This document shows, piece by piece, positions 32,793 to 42,499 of a stretch of DNA of 64,000 nt. The DNA lies in NCBI RefSeq assembly GCF_002902965.1, contig NZ_CP026107.1, positions 2,108,001-2,172,000 on the forward strand. The letters run 5' to 3'. The translations under genes were made by a program, and so were the position numbers. Numbering within the stretch: the stretch's first letter is position 1; the number at the start of each line of letters is the position of its first letter. This DNA is from Paraburkholderia hospita. GTDB lineage: Bacteria > Pseudomonadota > Gammaproteobacteria > Burkholderiales > Burkholderiaceae. The notes below the pieces were generated by a model. The model was not told the DNA's origin. It made no database searches and saw only the letters and a list, made by a program, of their open reading frames with translations.

Positions 32793-34838
32793 ATGCGTTC
32801 GACGTGGATACCCTCTCGCGGCCTTGTGATGTTCGCTGGCCGCACCGCGCTGGCGGCTGCGCTCGGCCTGCTCTGCTCCAGCCTGGCTGGCCTTCATGAG
32901 CCGCATTGGGCGGCGTGGACAGTAGTCTCGCTGGCGATTCCGGCACGCGGAGACAGTCTGTTGAAATCGCTCGATCGCGCGCTCGGCACGGCTGTCGGTG
33001 CGCCCATCGGCGTGCTGCTGGTTCTGGTTGCGCACGGCAGCGAGCCGGTGCTGGTCGGCCTGCTGGCGGCATGGCTCGCGGCGTGTGTCTATGCGGGCGC
33101 CTCACTGCGCAATTACCGCGCGTATGGTGCCGTGCTGGCGGGTTACAGCGCGGTTATCATCGCGATGTCGTTGTCGGACGAATCCGCGCAGTTGTTCGAG
33201 GTCGGCAAGGACCGCTGCGTCGGGGTGCTCATCGGTATTGCATGCGCGTTGCTCGTCATCGTTTTCTCGCGCGACGCTGTGCACAGCGGACATGCAACCC
33301 GGCGCATCCGGCATGCGATAGGCGCAGCATGCGCGTGGACTGCAGACCGGCTTGCAGGTTTGCCGCGTCCACGGGCCATCGACGGCACTGGTCCGCAACG
33401 GCTGCGCCCGCAATTGAGCGATATCCTCGCGCTTGACGGCGCGGTGCTGAGCGCGGCTGCTGAATCGCCAGCGCTGTGGTTCCGTGCCGGCCGTCTGCGC
33501 GGCGTCGTGTCGGCGTTGCTGCGTTTGCTTGTGGTATCGAGAGGCATCGAGCGGAACTTCGAAGAAGCCACGTCCAAAGGGAATGCAATAAGCGATGAGA
33601 TCGGGGCGGTCGTTGTCGAAGCATCGCGGTTGCTTACGTCGATCGCTCGCGAACTGCTTGGCGATTGCGCAGCCGAATCCGGAAAGACGTCCGTCTTATG
33701 CTCGCAGCTGCGCGCATTGCGCGTCACGCTTGCATCAATTCAGGCGAAAACGGTCATCGAACGCCGACGCATCGATCTCGTCTCAGCACTGCTCGGCGCG
33801 ACGGAAGGAGCGCTGCGAGTGTCCGCCCGGTTGACAGGGGCCGATGAAAGTCGAAATGACGATACAGAAGACTATCCCGCGCCCGTCTATACCCGCGATC
33901 GCACGTATGCGGTAGCCGCGGCGTTACGCGCTGCGGCTGCATTGCTACTCGCTGGAGTGGTCTGGATGAACACCGGCTGGCAAGGCGGGCCGCTGTTCGT
34001 CGCATTCACGGCTATCGCGATTGCCCTCTTCGCGATCCGGCCCAACCCGCGACATACGGCAATTCACTTTCTGGCTTCGGGCGCAGTGGGCGCGGGCGCC
34101 GCGCTGTTGTTCTGCGTAACGGTTGCGCCACACATTGCGCATCCTGCGGTCGTCGCGCTCGCGGAAGGCGGCGTCGTTTTTCTGGCCATTGTGCTGTCGT
34201 CTCTGCTTTCGAATAGTTTCTGGGCGTCGGGATTCTGCCTGGTGTTCCTCGTCGTGTCCGATCCAGCAGCCATTGCTCATACGACGGCGAGCGCGGTGAG
34301 CGGCAATGCAACAGGTGTACTCGCGGGCTCCGCGCTCGCCGCGTTCGCATTCCATCTCGTTCCATCGCGTGGACGCGAGAGCCGGTGGCGCAAACGCTGT
34401 CTGAAACGGATCGCTGACACGATTCGGACCTTGATTGCTTCGCCGGTCGGGCGGCGAACGGGCGTGACGCATTACGCGTGGCAAAGCCGAAGCATCGACG
34501 CGCTCGTGCGGATCGCTTTGCCCGCAGCATCCGCACAGGAAGTGGATGAATGCATGTCGTGGATCGAGATAGGAGCGGAACTGATCGAACTACAAAATGC
34601 TTCACACAACGATGGCGGACCGCTTTCATCAGACGCGCGAAAGACACTGGATCCATTGCTCGCGGATCTCAGAGATATCGAGCCTCATGCGTGGCACGCA
34701 CGGCTCATCGCGGCCGATGCTGCACTTCATCGCACGCAGCATACAGATCAAACAGTACTGGCTATCCGCGCGAGGATTGCTGAAATCGTCTCGCTGTTGA
34801 AACACGTTGCTGCAGCGGGAATTGCACCGGCTCAATGA
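32793..34838 (+). CDS. FUSC-family inner-membrane efflux protein
   Basis: A 681-residue protein with the duplicated plan of the FUSC/AaeB family: a helical membrane block at residues 10-155 (FAGRTALAAALGLLCSSLAG ... RALGTAVGAPIGVLLVLVAH), a cytoplasmic helical domain, a second membrane block at about 365-520 (RAAAALLLAGVVWMNTGWQG, FWASGFCLVFLVVSDPAAIA) and a second soluble domain. HWAAWTVVSLAIPARGDSL is a family motif. Related proteins export aromatic acids or fusaric acid with a membrane-fusion partner; none is encoded next to it. The gene ends 70 bases before the SnoaL-like gene. Confidence 0.85.
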   Translation: MRSTWIPSRGLVMFAGRTALAAALGLLCSSLAGLHEPHWAAWTVVSLAIPARGDSLLKSLDRALGTAVGAPIGVLLVLVAHGSEPVLVGLLAAWLAACVYAGASLRNYRAYGAVLAGYSAVIIAMSLSDESAQLFEVGKDRCVGVLIGIACALLVIVFSRDAVHSGHATRRIRHAIGAACAWTADRLAGLPRPRAIDGTGPQRLRPQLSDILALDGAVLSAAAESPALWFRAGRLRGVVSALLRLLVVSRGIERNFEEATSKGNAISDEIGAVVVEASRLLTSIARELLGDCAAESGKTSVLCSQLRALRVTLASIQAKTVIERRRIDLVSALLGATEGALRVSARLTGADESRNDDTEDYPAPVYTRDRTYAVAAALRAAAALLLAGVVWMNTGWQGGPLFVAFTAIAIALFAIRPNPRHTAIHFLASGAVGAGAALLFCVTVAPHIAHPAVVALAEGGVVFLAIVLSSLLSNSFWASGFCLVFLVVSDPAAIAHTTASAVSGNATGVLAGSALAAFAFHLVPSRGRESRWRKRCLKRIADTIRTLIASPVGRRTGVTHYAWQSRSIDALVRIALPAASAQEVDECMSWIEIGAELIELQNASHNDGGPLSSDARKTLDPLLADLRDIEPHAWHARLIAADAALHRTQHTDQTVLAIRARIAEIVSLLKHVAAAGIAPAQ

Positions 34839-34907
34839 AACTTCCCGAAGCCGGAACAGGGTCAAGTAAATGGAATTCTTTTGTTGTAGATAAATAGGAG
34901 ATTTGAA

Positions 34908-35369
34908 ATGGCAAGGCAGAATTCAGTCCAACTCGCCGAGAAGTTTTGGCGTGATGTGTGGCAATTGCGCAATCCGCACGCGGCGGACCATCTGGTCTCT
35001 GACGACTTCACGGTCACCTCGGGCGGAGTCGAGATCAAGTCGCGTGAAACGTTCAAGAAGTGGGTTGCTGCATTCCTCGCCAGCATCGCTGAGTTCAAGT
35101 TCGATGTGATCGAGACGTTTCAGAACGAAACAGGCGACCGGGTGGTCAGTCGATGGCGGGTTACGGGAAAGAACAACGGCTTCATGGGTTCAGAACCGTC
35201 GGGCTTACCGATCGACATGACGGGAACGGCGGTCCTGCACGTCGGCGAGGACGGGCTGCTGCGGCACAACTGGGTAGAACGTAGTGCGCTGGAAGTTTTG
35301 CGCAGTGTGGCTACGCGGAATGGCATCGCTGTGCAGGCGGAACCGGCGTCAAGCGAGTCAGGCCGATAA
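34908..35369 (+). CDS. NTF2/SnoaL-like protein
   Basis: A 153-residue protein of the NTF2-like cone fold. The N-terminal helix EKFWRDVWQLRNPHAADHLV, then FKKWVAAFLASIAEFKFDVI and VSRWRVTGKNNGFMGSEPSG then LPIDMTGTAVLHV, follow the SnoaL-like ester-cyclase/polyketide-cyclase pattern. No signal peptide. AATAGGAG precedes the ATG. Members include cyclases, isomerases and non-catalytic proteins, so no reaction is assigned. It converges on the AraC gene. Confidence 0.8.
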   Translation: MARQNSVQLAEKFWRDVWQLRNPHAADHLVSDDFTVTSGGVEIKSRETFKKWVAAFLASIAEFKFDVIETFQNETGDRVVSRWRVTGKNNGFMGSEPSGLPIDMTGTAVLHVGEDGLLRHNWVERSALEVLRSVATRNGIAVQAEPASSESGR

Positions 35370-35403
35370 GGGTTTGTGCGCTGTCGAAAGTCATTCGAAC
35401 ATG

Positions 35404-36345
35404 TCAGTGCGAAGACACGTAATCGGAATCGGCAAACGCCGGCGGCATCGAGAACGTCTCGCGCATGCGCTTCGTCTCCGCTGCGGGCGTCGCGCCAAAT
35501 AGACGCTTGAATTCGCGATTGAACTGCGACGCGCTGGTGTAGCCCACAGCGTGACACGCGGCTTCGGCAGTAATGCCTTGACGCAGCATTAACAGCCGAG
35601 CCTGGTGCAGGCGCGCCGATTTCACATATTGCATAGGCGATGTTTGCGTGATCGCCTTGAAGTGGCTGTGAAATGTCGGCACGCTCATACCCGCGTCGCT
35701 CGCAAGCTGCGAGACGTCGAGCGGCTGCGCATAGGTCGCGTGGATGCGGCGCAACGCCTTGCCGATCTTGCCGAACTGCCCTTGCATCGCCAAAGCCGCG
35801 CGCATCGCGTTGCCTTGCGCCCCCGTCAGCACGCGGAAGTACAGTTCGCGCTTCAAAGCCGGACCGAGGATGGACGCGTCGAGCGGCCGGCTCATCGCTT
35901 CCAGAAACCGCAACACGGAGAGTCGAAGTGCGGGATCCATCGGACTGGACATCATGCTTTGCGGCGTGTACTCCTGAACGGGAGCATGATGACGGTCGAT
36001 CTCCAGCATCAGTTCGGCCGCCACTGCAAAATCCAGATGCAGGTAAATAGCCAGCAGCGGACGTTGCGGCGTAGCGTCGGTTTCCATCGTGAACGGCACC
36101 GGTACGGCGACAGCGAGATACTGCTGCTCGTCGTACACATAGATCTGATCGCCGAAATACCCTCGCTTGGTTCCCTGGCAAACAATCACGATGCCGGGAT
36201 CATAGAGAACGGGCGTGCGGGACAACGCGCGATCCGAACGCAGGATGCGCACGTCCGGCAACGCCGTGAGGTTGTATCCCTCATTGGGCGCGAGCGCTTT
36301 CAACAACGCAATCATAGTTTGCTGCCCGTCGATCTTTCTCACCAC
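35404..36345 (-). CDS. AraC-family regulator, type I N-terminal domain
   Basis: A 313-residue regulator. The N-terminal cupin-like domain (AraC_N type) has TPVLYDPGIVIVCQGTKRGY and AVAVPVPFTMETDATP, with LLAIYLHLD. The C-terminal DNA-binding domain begins at IHATYAQPLDVSQLASDAGM and ends with CHAVGYTSASQFNREFKRLF. It is divergent from the SDR gene at 36454, with 108 bases between, an arrangement usual for AraC regulators of an adjacent oxidoreductase. Confidence 0.92.
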   Translation of the reverse strand: MVRKIDGQQTMIALLKALAPNEGYNLTALPDVRILRSDRALSRTPVLYDPGIVIVCQGTKRGYFGDQIYVYDEQQYLAVAVPVPFTMETDATPQRPLLAIYLHLDFAVAAELMLEIDRHHAPVQEYTPQSMMSSPMDPALRLSVLRFLEAMSRPLDASILGPALKRELYFRVLTGAQGNAMRAALAMQGQFGKIGKALRRIHATYAQPLDVSQLASDAGMSVPTFHSHFKAITQTSPMQYVKSARLHQARLLMLRQGITAEAACHAVGYTSASQFNREFKRLFGATPAAETKRMRETFSMPPAFADSDYVSSH

Positions 36346-36453
36346 GCCTCACCGCCGTCATAGGAATAGGCAATAAGTCGAGACTATAAGACCTGAATCG
36401 TATAAGCGCGAAAGAATATTATGCAGTCGTCTCTCTTCTCTTTCGAGGTGCGC

Positions 36454-37287
36454 ATGTCATCCGTCAAAACTCTCCTCATTACCGGTGTCAGCAGCGGCTT
36501 CGGACGCGCGCTGGCTGAAGAAGCGCTCGCCGCAGGTCACCGCGTGATCGGTAGTGTCCGAAGCGAACAGGCAAGGAATACGTTCGAAGCACTGGCGCCA
36601 GGTCGATCCGTGGGTCGTGTGCTCGATGTGACCGACTTCGAAGCTATCGACGGCGTCGTCGCCGAAATCGAGGCAACGGTCGGGCCGATCGACGTGCTCG
36701 TCAACAACGCCGGGTACGGTCACGAGGGCGTGATGGAGGAATCGCCGCTGGACGAGATGCGCCGGCAGTTCGACGTCAATGTGTTCGGCGCCGTCGCGAT
36801 GATGAAGGCCGTGATCCCGGGCATGCGCAAACGGCGGCGCGGCCATATTCTCAACATCACGTCGATGGGCGGCCACATCACGATGCCCGGCATCACCTAC
36901 TACTGCGGCAGCAAGTTCGCGCTGGAAGGCATCTCCGAGGCGCTCAGCAAGGAAGTCCGTGCCTTGGGCATCTTCGTCACCGCCGTCGCGCCGGGATCGT
37001 TCCGGACCGATTGGGCCGGCCGCTCGATGATCCGGACGCCGCGTTCGATCCCGGACTATGATCCGCTCTTCGATCCAATCAGAAAGGCACGCGAGGAAAA
37101 AAGCGGCAAGCAGTTGGGCGATCCTGTGAAGGCGGCGCGCGCGATGCTGTCCGTGATCGCGAGCGACAATCCGCCGGCGCATCTGCTGCTAGGCAGTGAT
37201 GCGCTTGGCCTCGTGCGCGAGAAACTCTCGGCAATCGGCGGCGAAATCGACGCATGGGAGGCTGTCAGCCGATCGACGGACGGCTAG
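36454..37287 (+). CDS. SDR-family oxidoreductase, AraC-linked
   Basis: A 277-residue SDR with LLITGVSSGFGRALAEEALA, Arg in SVRSEQ after strand 2 (NADP-type), VNNAGYGHEGVMEE, Ser in NITSMGGH and Tyr-Lys in YYCGSKFAL. The SSGFGRA loop and NAGYG pattern place it with the SDR subgroup often annotated as oxidoreductase or retinol-dehydrogenase-like. A weak GAGG precedes the ATG at 36454; an ATG at 36421 would add 11 residues without homology. It is probably the target of the divergent AraC regulator. Confidence 0.88.
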   Translation: MSSVKTLLITGVSSGFGRALAEEALAAGHRVIGSVRSEQARNTFEALAPGRSVGRVLDVTDFEAIDGVVAEIEATVGPIDVLVNNAGYGHEGVMEESPLDEMRRQFDVNVFGAVAMMKAVIPGMRKRRRGHILNITSMGGHITMPGITYYCGSKFALEGISEALSKEVRALGIFVTAVAPGSFRTDWAGRSMIRTPRSIPDYDPLFDPIRKAREEKSGKQLGDPVKAARAMLSVIASDNPPAHLLLGSDALGLVREKLSAIGGEIDAWEAVSRSTDG

Positions 37288-37326
37288 GGTGTGTCGTCGT
37301 GCCGGCTTGCTCGCAAGGTGTCGATC

Positions 37327-38118
37327 TCACAGGTACTCGACATTCCCGTCGACACTGATCGCCTGCCCGGTAATATTGCCGCCAGCCGGCGACGAAAGGA
37401 ACAATGTCATCGCCGCAATATCATCGACCGTGACCATCCGGCGCAACGAAATCTTCTTCAGGTACTCGTCGCGCATCGCATCGAACGAAATACCGAGCGC
37501 GTCGGCGCGCGCGGCGATCACCTTGCTCATCCGCTCGCCTTCCACTACGCCCGGCAAGATCGCGTTCACACGAATATTGCTCGGGCCCAGTTCGGCCGCC
37601 AAAGATTTGACCAATCCCACGATCGCCCATTTCGTCGACGCATACGGCGTTCGAAACGGATAGCCAAGACGTCCCGCCACCGAAGACATCGCGATGATGC
37701 TCGCGCAGTCCGACGTCTCCTTCAAAACGGGCACCGCCTTGCGCAGAAAATAGAACTGGCTGTTGAGGTTGGTGGACACCGTGCTTTCCCACTGCACAGG
37801 ATCGAGATCTTCGACTGCGCCCGTCGGTCCCGCAATGCCCGCGTTGTTGATGAGCACATCGAGTCCGCCGAGCTTCTGCCGCGCATCGTCGATGACGGCA
37901 TCGACTTGCGCCCGGTTCGACACGTCGGCGATACCCGCGTGAAGGTCAGGCAAGCGCGATCTGGCGTCAGCGACGGCCGTCGCGTTCACATCGCAGATAT
38001 AAACCTTTGCCTGCGCCTGCAGAAATGCTTCGGCGATTGCCGCGCCAATTCCGGCCGCGCCCGCCGATACGAATACACGCAGCCCGGCGCGCGGTTTCAG
38101 GAGATCAATGATATTCAT
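37327..38118 (-). CDS. SDR-family oxidoreductase, BKACE operon
   Basis: A 263-residue SDR: VFVSAGAAGIGAAIAEAFLQ replaces the first Thr-Gly of the loop with Ser-Ala but keeps GAAGIG; Asp in ICDVNATA suggests NAD+; INNAGIAG, Ser in AMSSVAGRLG and YASTKWA are intact. SVDGNVEYL ends the protein. It is the last gene of the reverse-strand operon BKACE-MFS-SDR-SDR, 30 bases after the preceding SDR. A role in oxidising a beta-hydroxy acid is inferred from the operon. Confidence 0.9.
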   Translation of the reverse strand: MNIIDLLKPRAGLRVFVSAGAAGIGAAIAEAFLQAQAKVYICDVNATAVADARSRLPDLHAGIADVSNRAQVDAVIDDARQKLGGLDVLINNAGIAGPTGAVEDLDPVQWESTVSTNLNSQFYFLRKAVPVLKETSDCASIIAMSSVAGRLGYPFRTPYASTKWAIVGLVKSLAAELGPSNIRVNAILPGVVEGERMSKVIAARADALGISFDAMRDEYLKKISLRRMVTVDDIAAMTLFLSSPAGGNITGQAISVDGNVEYL

Positions 38119-38148
38119 GCCGCTACCTCTTCACTATTTACAAACGGA

Positions 38149-38889
38149 TCACAAGGTCAATCCGCCCGTCGCTTCGATCACTGCGCCGTTGACGTAGCTT
38201 GCTTCGTCGCTTGCCAGAAACGCGTAGATATTCGCGATTTCTTCGGGCTTGCCGAGCCGGCGCAGCGGCACGTCTTCGCGCATCTTCGCGAGCACGTCTT
38301 CAGGAATGGTCTTGAGGATAGGCGTGTCGATGAAGCCAGGCGCAACCGCGTTGACACGGATACCCTTCGGACCTAGCTCGCGGCTCCAGGTCTTCGTGAA
38401 GCCGATCACGCCAAACTTGGCCGCTGCATAGTTCGTCTGCCCGTAGTTGCCGTAAATGCCCACGACAGAGCTTGCGTTCAGGATGACACCGGAGCCTTGC
38501 GCAATCATCGAATCGACGACGGCCTGTGCGGTATGAAAGACACCGCGAAGGTTGACGTCGATCACATCTTCGAACTGCTGCAACGTCATCTTCTGCAAAC
38601 GCGCATCGCGTGTGATGCCCGCATTGTTCACGACGACGTCAATGCGGCCATATGTGTCGCGTACTCGGGTGACCATCTGATCGACTTGCGCACGTCGCGT
38701 GACATCGACGGCGAACGCTTCCGACTTCGCGCCGGCTTCCCGGCACATATGCGCGACCGTCTCGACAGCATCGAGATTCATGTCACACGCGATCACGACG
38801 GCGCCTTCGCGCGCGAACTTCAATGCAGTCGCTGCTCCGATCCCCTGCCCCGCGCCCGTGATAATCGCAACTTTTCCGTTCAACTTCAT
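38149..38889 (-). CDS. SDR-family oxidoreductase (FabG-like), BKACE operon
   Basis: A 246-residue classical [23 protein letters not shown], Asp in IACDMN (NAD+-type), [16 protein letters not shown], which is the FabG/PhaB-like signature, Ser in [10 protein letters not shown], and YAAAKFG. FabG-like enzymes act on 3-keto or 3-hydroxy acyl groups, which fits a pathway ending in beta-keto-acid cleavage. The ATG at 38889 is used; the long open stretch upstream in frame overlaps the MFS gene. It lies 35 bases after the MFS stop. Confidence 0.9.
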   Translation of the reverse strand: MKLNGKVAIITGAGQGIGAATALKFAREGAVVIACDMNLDAVETVAHMCREAGAKSEAFAVDVTRRAQVDQMVTRVRDTYGRIDVVVNNAGITRDARLQKMTLQQFEDVIDVNLRGVFHTAQAVVDSMIAQGSGVILNASSVVGIYGNYGQTNYAAAKFGVIGFTKTWSRELGPKGIRVNAVAPGFIDTPILKTIPEDVLAKMREDVPLRRLGKPEEIANIYAFLASDEASYVNGAVIEATGGLTL

Positions 38890-38924
38890 TGTTGGTTTAT
38901 TCCTTCCAGAAAACGCAAACCCGA

Positions 38925-40271
38925 CTATGACTTCATCTGTGCGGCCGGCTCGTGCGACGACTCTACACGATCCTCGCCGCGAATCGCTCTCGCCAGCAAC
39001 GGCACCAGAGCGAGGCCGAGCACTGCTGCGACCAGAATCACCGTGAAGCCGGCATCGCTTCGGCCGGAAGACGTTTCCGCCATTCCGAACAGATACGGTC
39101 CGACAAACCCACCGATCAAACCGATCGTGTTGATGAACGCGAGACCCGCTGCAGCCTGGATGCCTTGCAGACGCTTCATCGCGATGGCCCAATAGGACGG
39201 CAACACGCCGCCGCCGAAGAACGCCGTCACCGTGAGAAGGCAGATCCGCGCAGCGGGAGTCGTCACCGCGAGATAAACGCATGCGCCTACGACAAGCCCC
39301 GCCGTGAGCACGCCGAGAAACACGCAATCGCTATTCACGCGCCGGTGGATGCGCGGCAGAATTAGCACGCCAAGCAGAAAACCGAGCCCGACGCTTGCGG
39401 CCAGAAAGCCGATCACAAGCGGCGAATCGACATGCATCTGGTGGACGATAGCCGGCGCAAAAAAGTACAGCCCCACGAACGCCACCTGATTCAGGAAATA
39501 GATCAAACCGATCAGTACGGTAGTGGGCCGTTTGAGCGCGGCAATCCAGTTTGCGGACGAGTACTCCGCACTTCCGTGCACGTCGATGACAGCGTGCGTT
39601 TCGAGCACGTCGCGCTCGGCCGCCGACAGCCACCGCGCGTCTCGCGGCCGCTCCGGCATCGCAAAGAACAACACGATGCCAACGATCACGCTCGGAATGC
39701 CTTCGATCATGAACATCCACTGCCAGCCATGCAGTCCGCCGAATCCATCCAGTTGCATCAGCGCGCCGCCGAGCGGACTGCCGAGCATCAGCGCGAGCGC
39801 GGGCGCGATGTAGATCCAGCCGACCACGACAGGCCGGTCATGTGGCGCGAACCACAGCGTCACCATATACATCAGCGCAGGAAAGAGACCCGCTTCCGCG
39901 ATGCCCAGCAGAACGCGCAACACATAGAACGATGACGTACCCTGCACGAACATCATCGCGGTCGACAGGATGCCCCACGTCACTGCGATGCGCGCGATCC
40001 AGCGTCGCGGACCGACGCGGTGAGCCGCCAGATTGCTCGGCACTTCGAGCAATGCATAACCGAGAAAGAAAATGCCCGACCCGAAACCATATGCGGCGGC
40101 ACTGATGCCGACATCAGCCGCGAGCTGAATCTTCGCGAGCGCAACATTCGTGCGATCGAGAAAGGACATGAAGTAGATCGCGCACATCAGCGGGATCAGT
40201 CTTAGCATGGCCTTGTGCGTGGCAACGCGATGCAACTGTTCAACGCGATGGTCGATGGAAGTAGTGTCCAT
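38925..40271 (-). CDS. MFS transporter, anion:cation symporter type, BKACE operon
   Basis: A 448-residue protein with twelve predicted helices. [20 protein letters not shown] is the ACS-family helix 1 motif; [20 protein letters not shown] and [20 protein letters not shown] are also characteristic. It would import an organic anion into the cytoplasm. It follows the BKACE gene by 52 bases and precedes the two SDR genes, so it probably brings in the pathway substrate. Confidence 0.9.
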   Translation of the reverse strand: MDTTSIDHRVEQLHRVATHKAMLRLIPLMCAIYFMSFLDRTNVALAKIQLAADVGISAAAYGFGSGIFFLGYALLEVPSNLAAHRVGPRRWIARIAVTWGILSTAMMFVQGTSSFYVLRVLLGIAEAGLFPALMYMVTLWFAPHDRPVVVGWIYIAPALALMLGSPLGGALMQLDGFGGLHGWQWMFMIEGIPSVIVGIVLFFAMPERPRDARWLSAAERDVLETHAVIDVHGSAEYSSANWIAALKRPTTVLIGLIYFLNQVAFVGLYFFAPAIVHQMHVDSPLVIGFLAASVGLGFLLGVLILPRIHRRVNSDCVFLGVLTAGLVVGACVYLAVTTPAARICLLTVTAFFGGGVLPSYWAIAMKRLQGIQAAAGLAFINTIGLIGGFVGPYLFGMAETSSGRSDAGFTVILVAAVLGLALVPLLARAIRGEDRVESSHEPAAQMKS

Positions 40272-40323
40272 GACGTCGTCTCCAATATCGTTTGAATGGC
40301 TTTGTTCTTTTGTTAGCGTCAGC

Positions 40324-41262
40324 CTAGAGCGTTACCTTGTCGGCGCCTTTGAGTCCCAGCATCTTGCGCGCGTCCGCGGGCGTGGCGATCTCGAACGACA
40401 GTTCTTCGAGAATGCGGCGGATTTTACGGACCTGTTGTGCGTTGGTCTCCGCCTTCACACCCTTCGACAGATACACGCTGTCTTCGAGACCCACGCGTAC
40501 GTTGCCGCCCAGGATCGCGCTCATGGTCACGAGCGGCATCTGGTGCCGGCCCGCGCCGAGAACGGAGAACTGATAGTTCTCGCGGCCAAACAACCTGTCT
40601 GCCGTCGAGCGCATCACGACCATGTTCTCCGGGTCCGTTCCCAGCCCGCCCAAAATGCCGAACACCGATTGAATAAAGAACGGCGGCTTGACGAGCCCTT
40701 GTTCGACGAAATGCGCAAGGTTGTACAGATGCCCCACGTCATAGCACTCGAATTCGAAGCGCGTGCCGTTGTCTCCCAGTTCCAGAAGAATGTTGCGAAT
40801 GTCCTTGAAGGTATTGCGGAAGATCATGTCTTCCATGCCTTCGACGTAATCCTTCTCCCAGCCGTAGCGCCAGGACTCAATCTTTGCGGCAACGGGATGA
40901 ATCGAGAAGTTCATCGAGCCCATGTTCAACGAGCACATTTCGGGCTTTGCGAGTCGCGGATACGCGAGACGTTCTTCGAGCGTCATGCGCGTGCTGCCGC
41001 CTGTCGTGATGTTGATGACGGCGTCCGTCGCTTCGGCGATTGCGGGCACGAAGGCCTTGAAGATCTCCGGGCTCGGCGTGGGGCGGCCGTCATTGGGATC
41101 GCGTGCGTGCAGATGAATGATCGCGGCCCCGGCTTCAGCCGCTTCGATGGCCTGGTCCCGGATTTGCGCGGGCGTGATGGGGAGATGTTCGGACATCGAC
41201 GGCACATGGGTTGCGCCCGTGATCGCACACGAAATGATGACCTTGCGGCTGGCGTCGCTCAT
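40324..41262 (-). CDS. Beta-keto acid cleavage enzyme (BKACE, DUF849 family)
   Basis: A 312-residue TIM-barrel enzyme. The metal-binding pair is His50 and His52 in IIHLHARDPNDGRP, INITTGGSTRM supplies the substrate-binding Ser/Thr loop, and FFIQSVFGILGGLG and VRVGLEDSVYLSKG are family motifs. Kce-type enzymes use Zn2+ to cleave a beta-keto acid with acetyl-CoA, giving acetoacetate and a CoA ester. The family has many substrate subgroups, from 3-keto-5-aminohexanoate to dehydrocarnitine. The ATG at 41262 is the domain start. It is the first gene of the operon and divergent from an AraC regulator. Confidence 0.92.
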   Translation of the reverse strand: MSDASRKVIISCAITGATHVPSMSEHLPITPAQIRDQAIEAAEAGAAIIHLHARDPNDGRPTPSPEIFKAFVPAIAEATDAVINITTGGSTRMTLEERLAYPRLAKPEMCSLNMGSMNFSIHPVAAKIESWRYGWEKDYVEGMEDMIFRNTFKDIRNILLELGDNGTRFEFECYDVGHLYNLAHFVEQGLVKPPFFIQSVFGILGGLGTDPENMVVMRSTADRLFGRENYQFSVLGAGRHQMPLVTMSAILGGNVRVGLEDSVYLSKGVKAETNAQQVRKIRRILEELSFEIATPADARKMLGLKGADKVTL

Positions 41263-41469
41263 TGGGAAATCCTGATCTGTTCGGCGTGCGCGGCGCTTCG
41301 TCCCTGTGCAATGAAAGGACGCCGCGCACGCTGTCTCCGAGGTTGTATCGACGCGCTGGCGGTCCGTGGACGCAGCGCTTGTGATACCGATAGTAGTGGG
41401 ATACGATGGCGCCCGTAAGGTCATTTACGGACACGAGGATGTCTTCGAAGGACATTCGGTGGAGCACTC

Positions 41470-42495
41470 TTGGCATCGACTCGCCCCCTGATCAACGAGC
41501 GCATTTACGCGCCGTACAAAATCGCCGCACTGGTCGAAGTGCTCGCGGAGCAAGGCATTGCGCCCGAAGACAGTCTGAAGGGCAGCGGCCTGAGCGTCGA
41601 TCAACTCAACGACGCGTCGGTGATGACGTCGGTGCGCCAATATGCGATCGTGGCCCGCAACGCGGTGCTGTTATCGACCGATCCGGCCACCCCGTTCAAG
41701 ACCGGCGCGCGGCTGCATTTGTCCGCGTATGGCATGTACGGTTATGCGCTGATGTCGTGTCTTTCGTTGCGCGATTACTTCCGGCTTGGCGTCAAATATC
41801 ATCGGCTTGCAACGCCGACCGTGACGATCGATTGGACCGAATACCCGAACCGAGCCGTGTGGTCGTTTCCTGATGCCTTCGTGTCGAGCCCATCGCGCGA
41901 ATTGCGCGAGTTCATCATCGAGCAGCAATTCACGCAGCACGTCACGCATCTTCAGGATGTCGCGGGTCATAGCTGTCCGCCGGTCATGGCGTGCTTTTCC
42001 TATCCGGCGCCTGCGCATGCGGATCTTTATCCGCAGTATCTCGGTTGCCCGTGTTTTTTCGACGCGCCGCAATGCGAGCTTGTTTACGACAGCGCGATAC
42101 TGAACCAGAAGCCGCAGCTCGCGCATAAGCTGACGGCGACGCTGTTGCAGGATACGTGCGATCGTTTGATCGGGCAGGCGAAGACTTCAGTGGGAACGTC
42201 CGGCGAGGTCTATCAGGTTCTGATGAGCACGCCTGGCGTTTTTCCCGGCATGGAAGAAGTGGCAACGCGGCTCAACATGACGAGCCGCACCTTGCGGAGG
42301 CATCTTGAAGCAGAGGGAACATCTTTCGTTGCGATCGTCGATGATGTGCGTTGCTCGCTCGCGCTGGAGTATCTGCAATCGACGAAAATGAGCACCGATG
42401 ATGTCGCAATGCTTCTAGGTTTTAGCGATGCCGCGAATTTTCGCCGCGCGTTGAAGCGCTGGACAGGGAAAGGGCCTGGGGAATTGAGGAAGTAG
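41470..42495 (+). CDS. AraC-family regulator of the BKACE operon
   Basis: A 341-residue regulator apparently starting at TTG 41470, five bases after GGAG. The N-terminal domain (YKIAALVEVLAEQGIAPEDS, LSAYGMYGYALMSCLSLRDY) is of the OruR/ArgR-like AraC_binding type, and the C-terminal HTH contains MEEVATRLNMTSRTLRRHLE and DVAMLLGFSDAANFRRALKR. Such proteins usually activate a divergent catabolic operon when its substrate is present. The start codon is rare, so an upstream or downstream start cannot be excluded. Confidence 0.88.
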   Translation: MASTRPLINERIYAPYKIAALVEVLAEQGIAPEDSLKGSGLSVDQLNDASVMTSVRQYAIVARNAVLLSTDPATPFKTGARLHLSAYGMYGYALMSCLSLRDYFRLGVKYHRLATPTVTIDWTEYPNRAVWSFPDAFVSSPSRELREFIIEQQFTQHVTHLQDVAGHSCPPVMACFSYPAPAHADLYPQYLGCPCFFDAPQCELVYDSAILNQKPQLAHKLTATLLQDTCDRLIGQAKTSVGTSGEVYQVLMSTPGVFPGMEEVATRLNMTSRTLRRHLEAEGTSFVAIVDDVRCSLALEYLQSTKMSTDDVAMLLGFSDAANFRRALKRWTGKGPGELRK

Positions 42496-42499
42496 CGGT

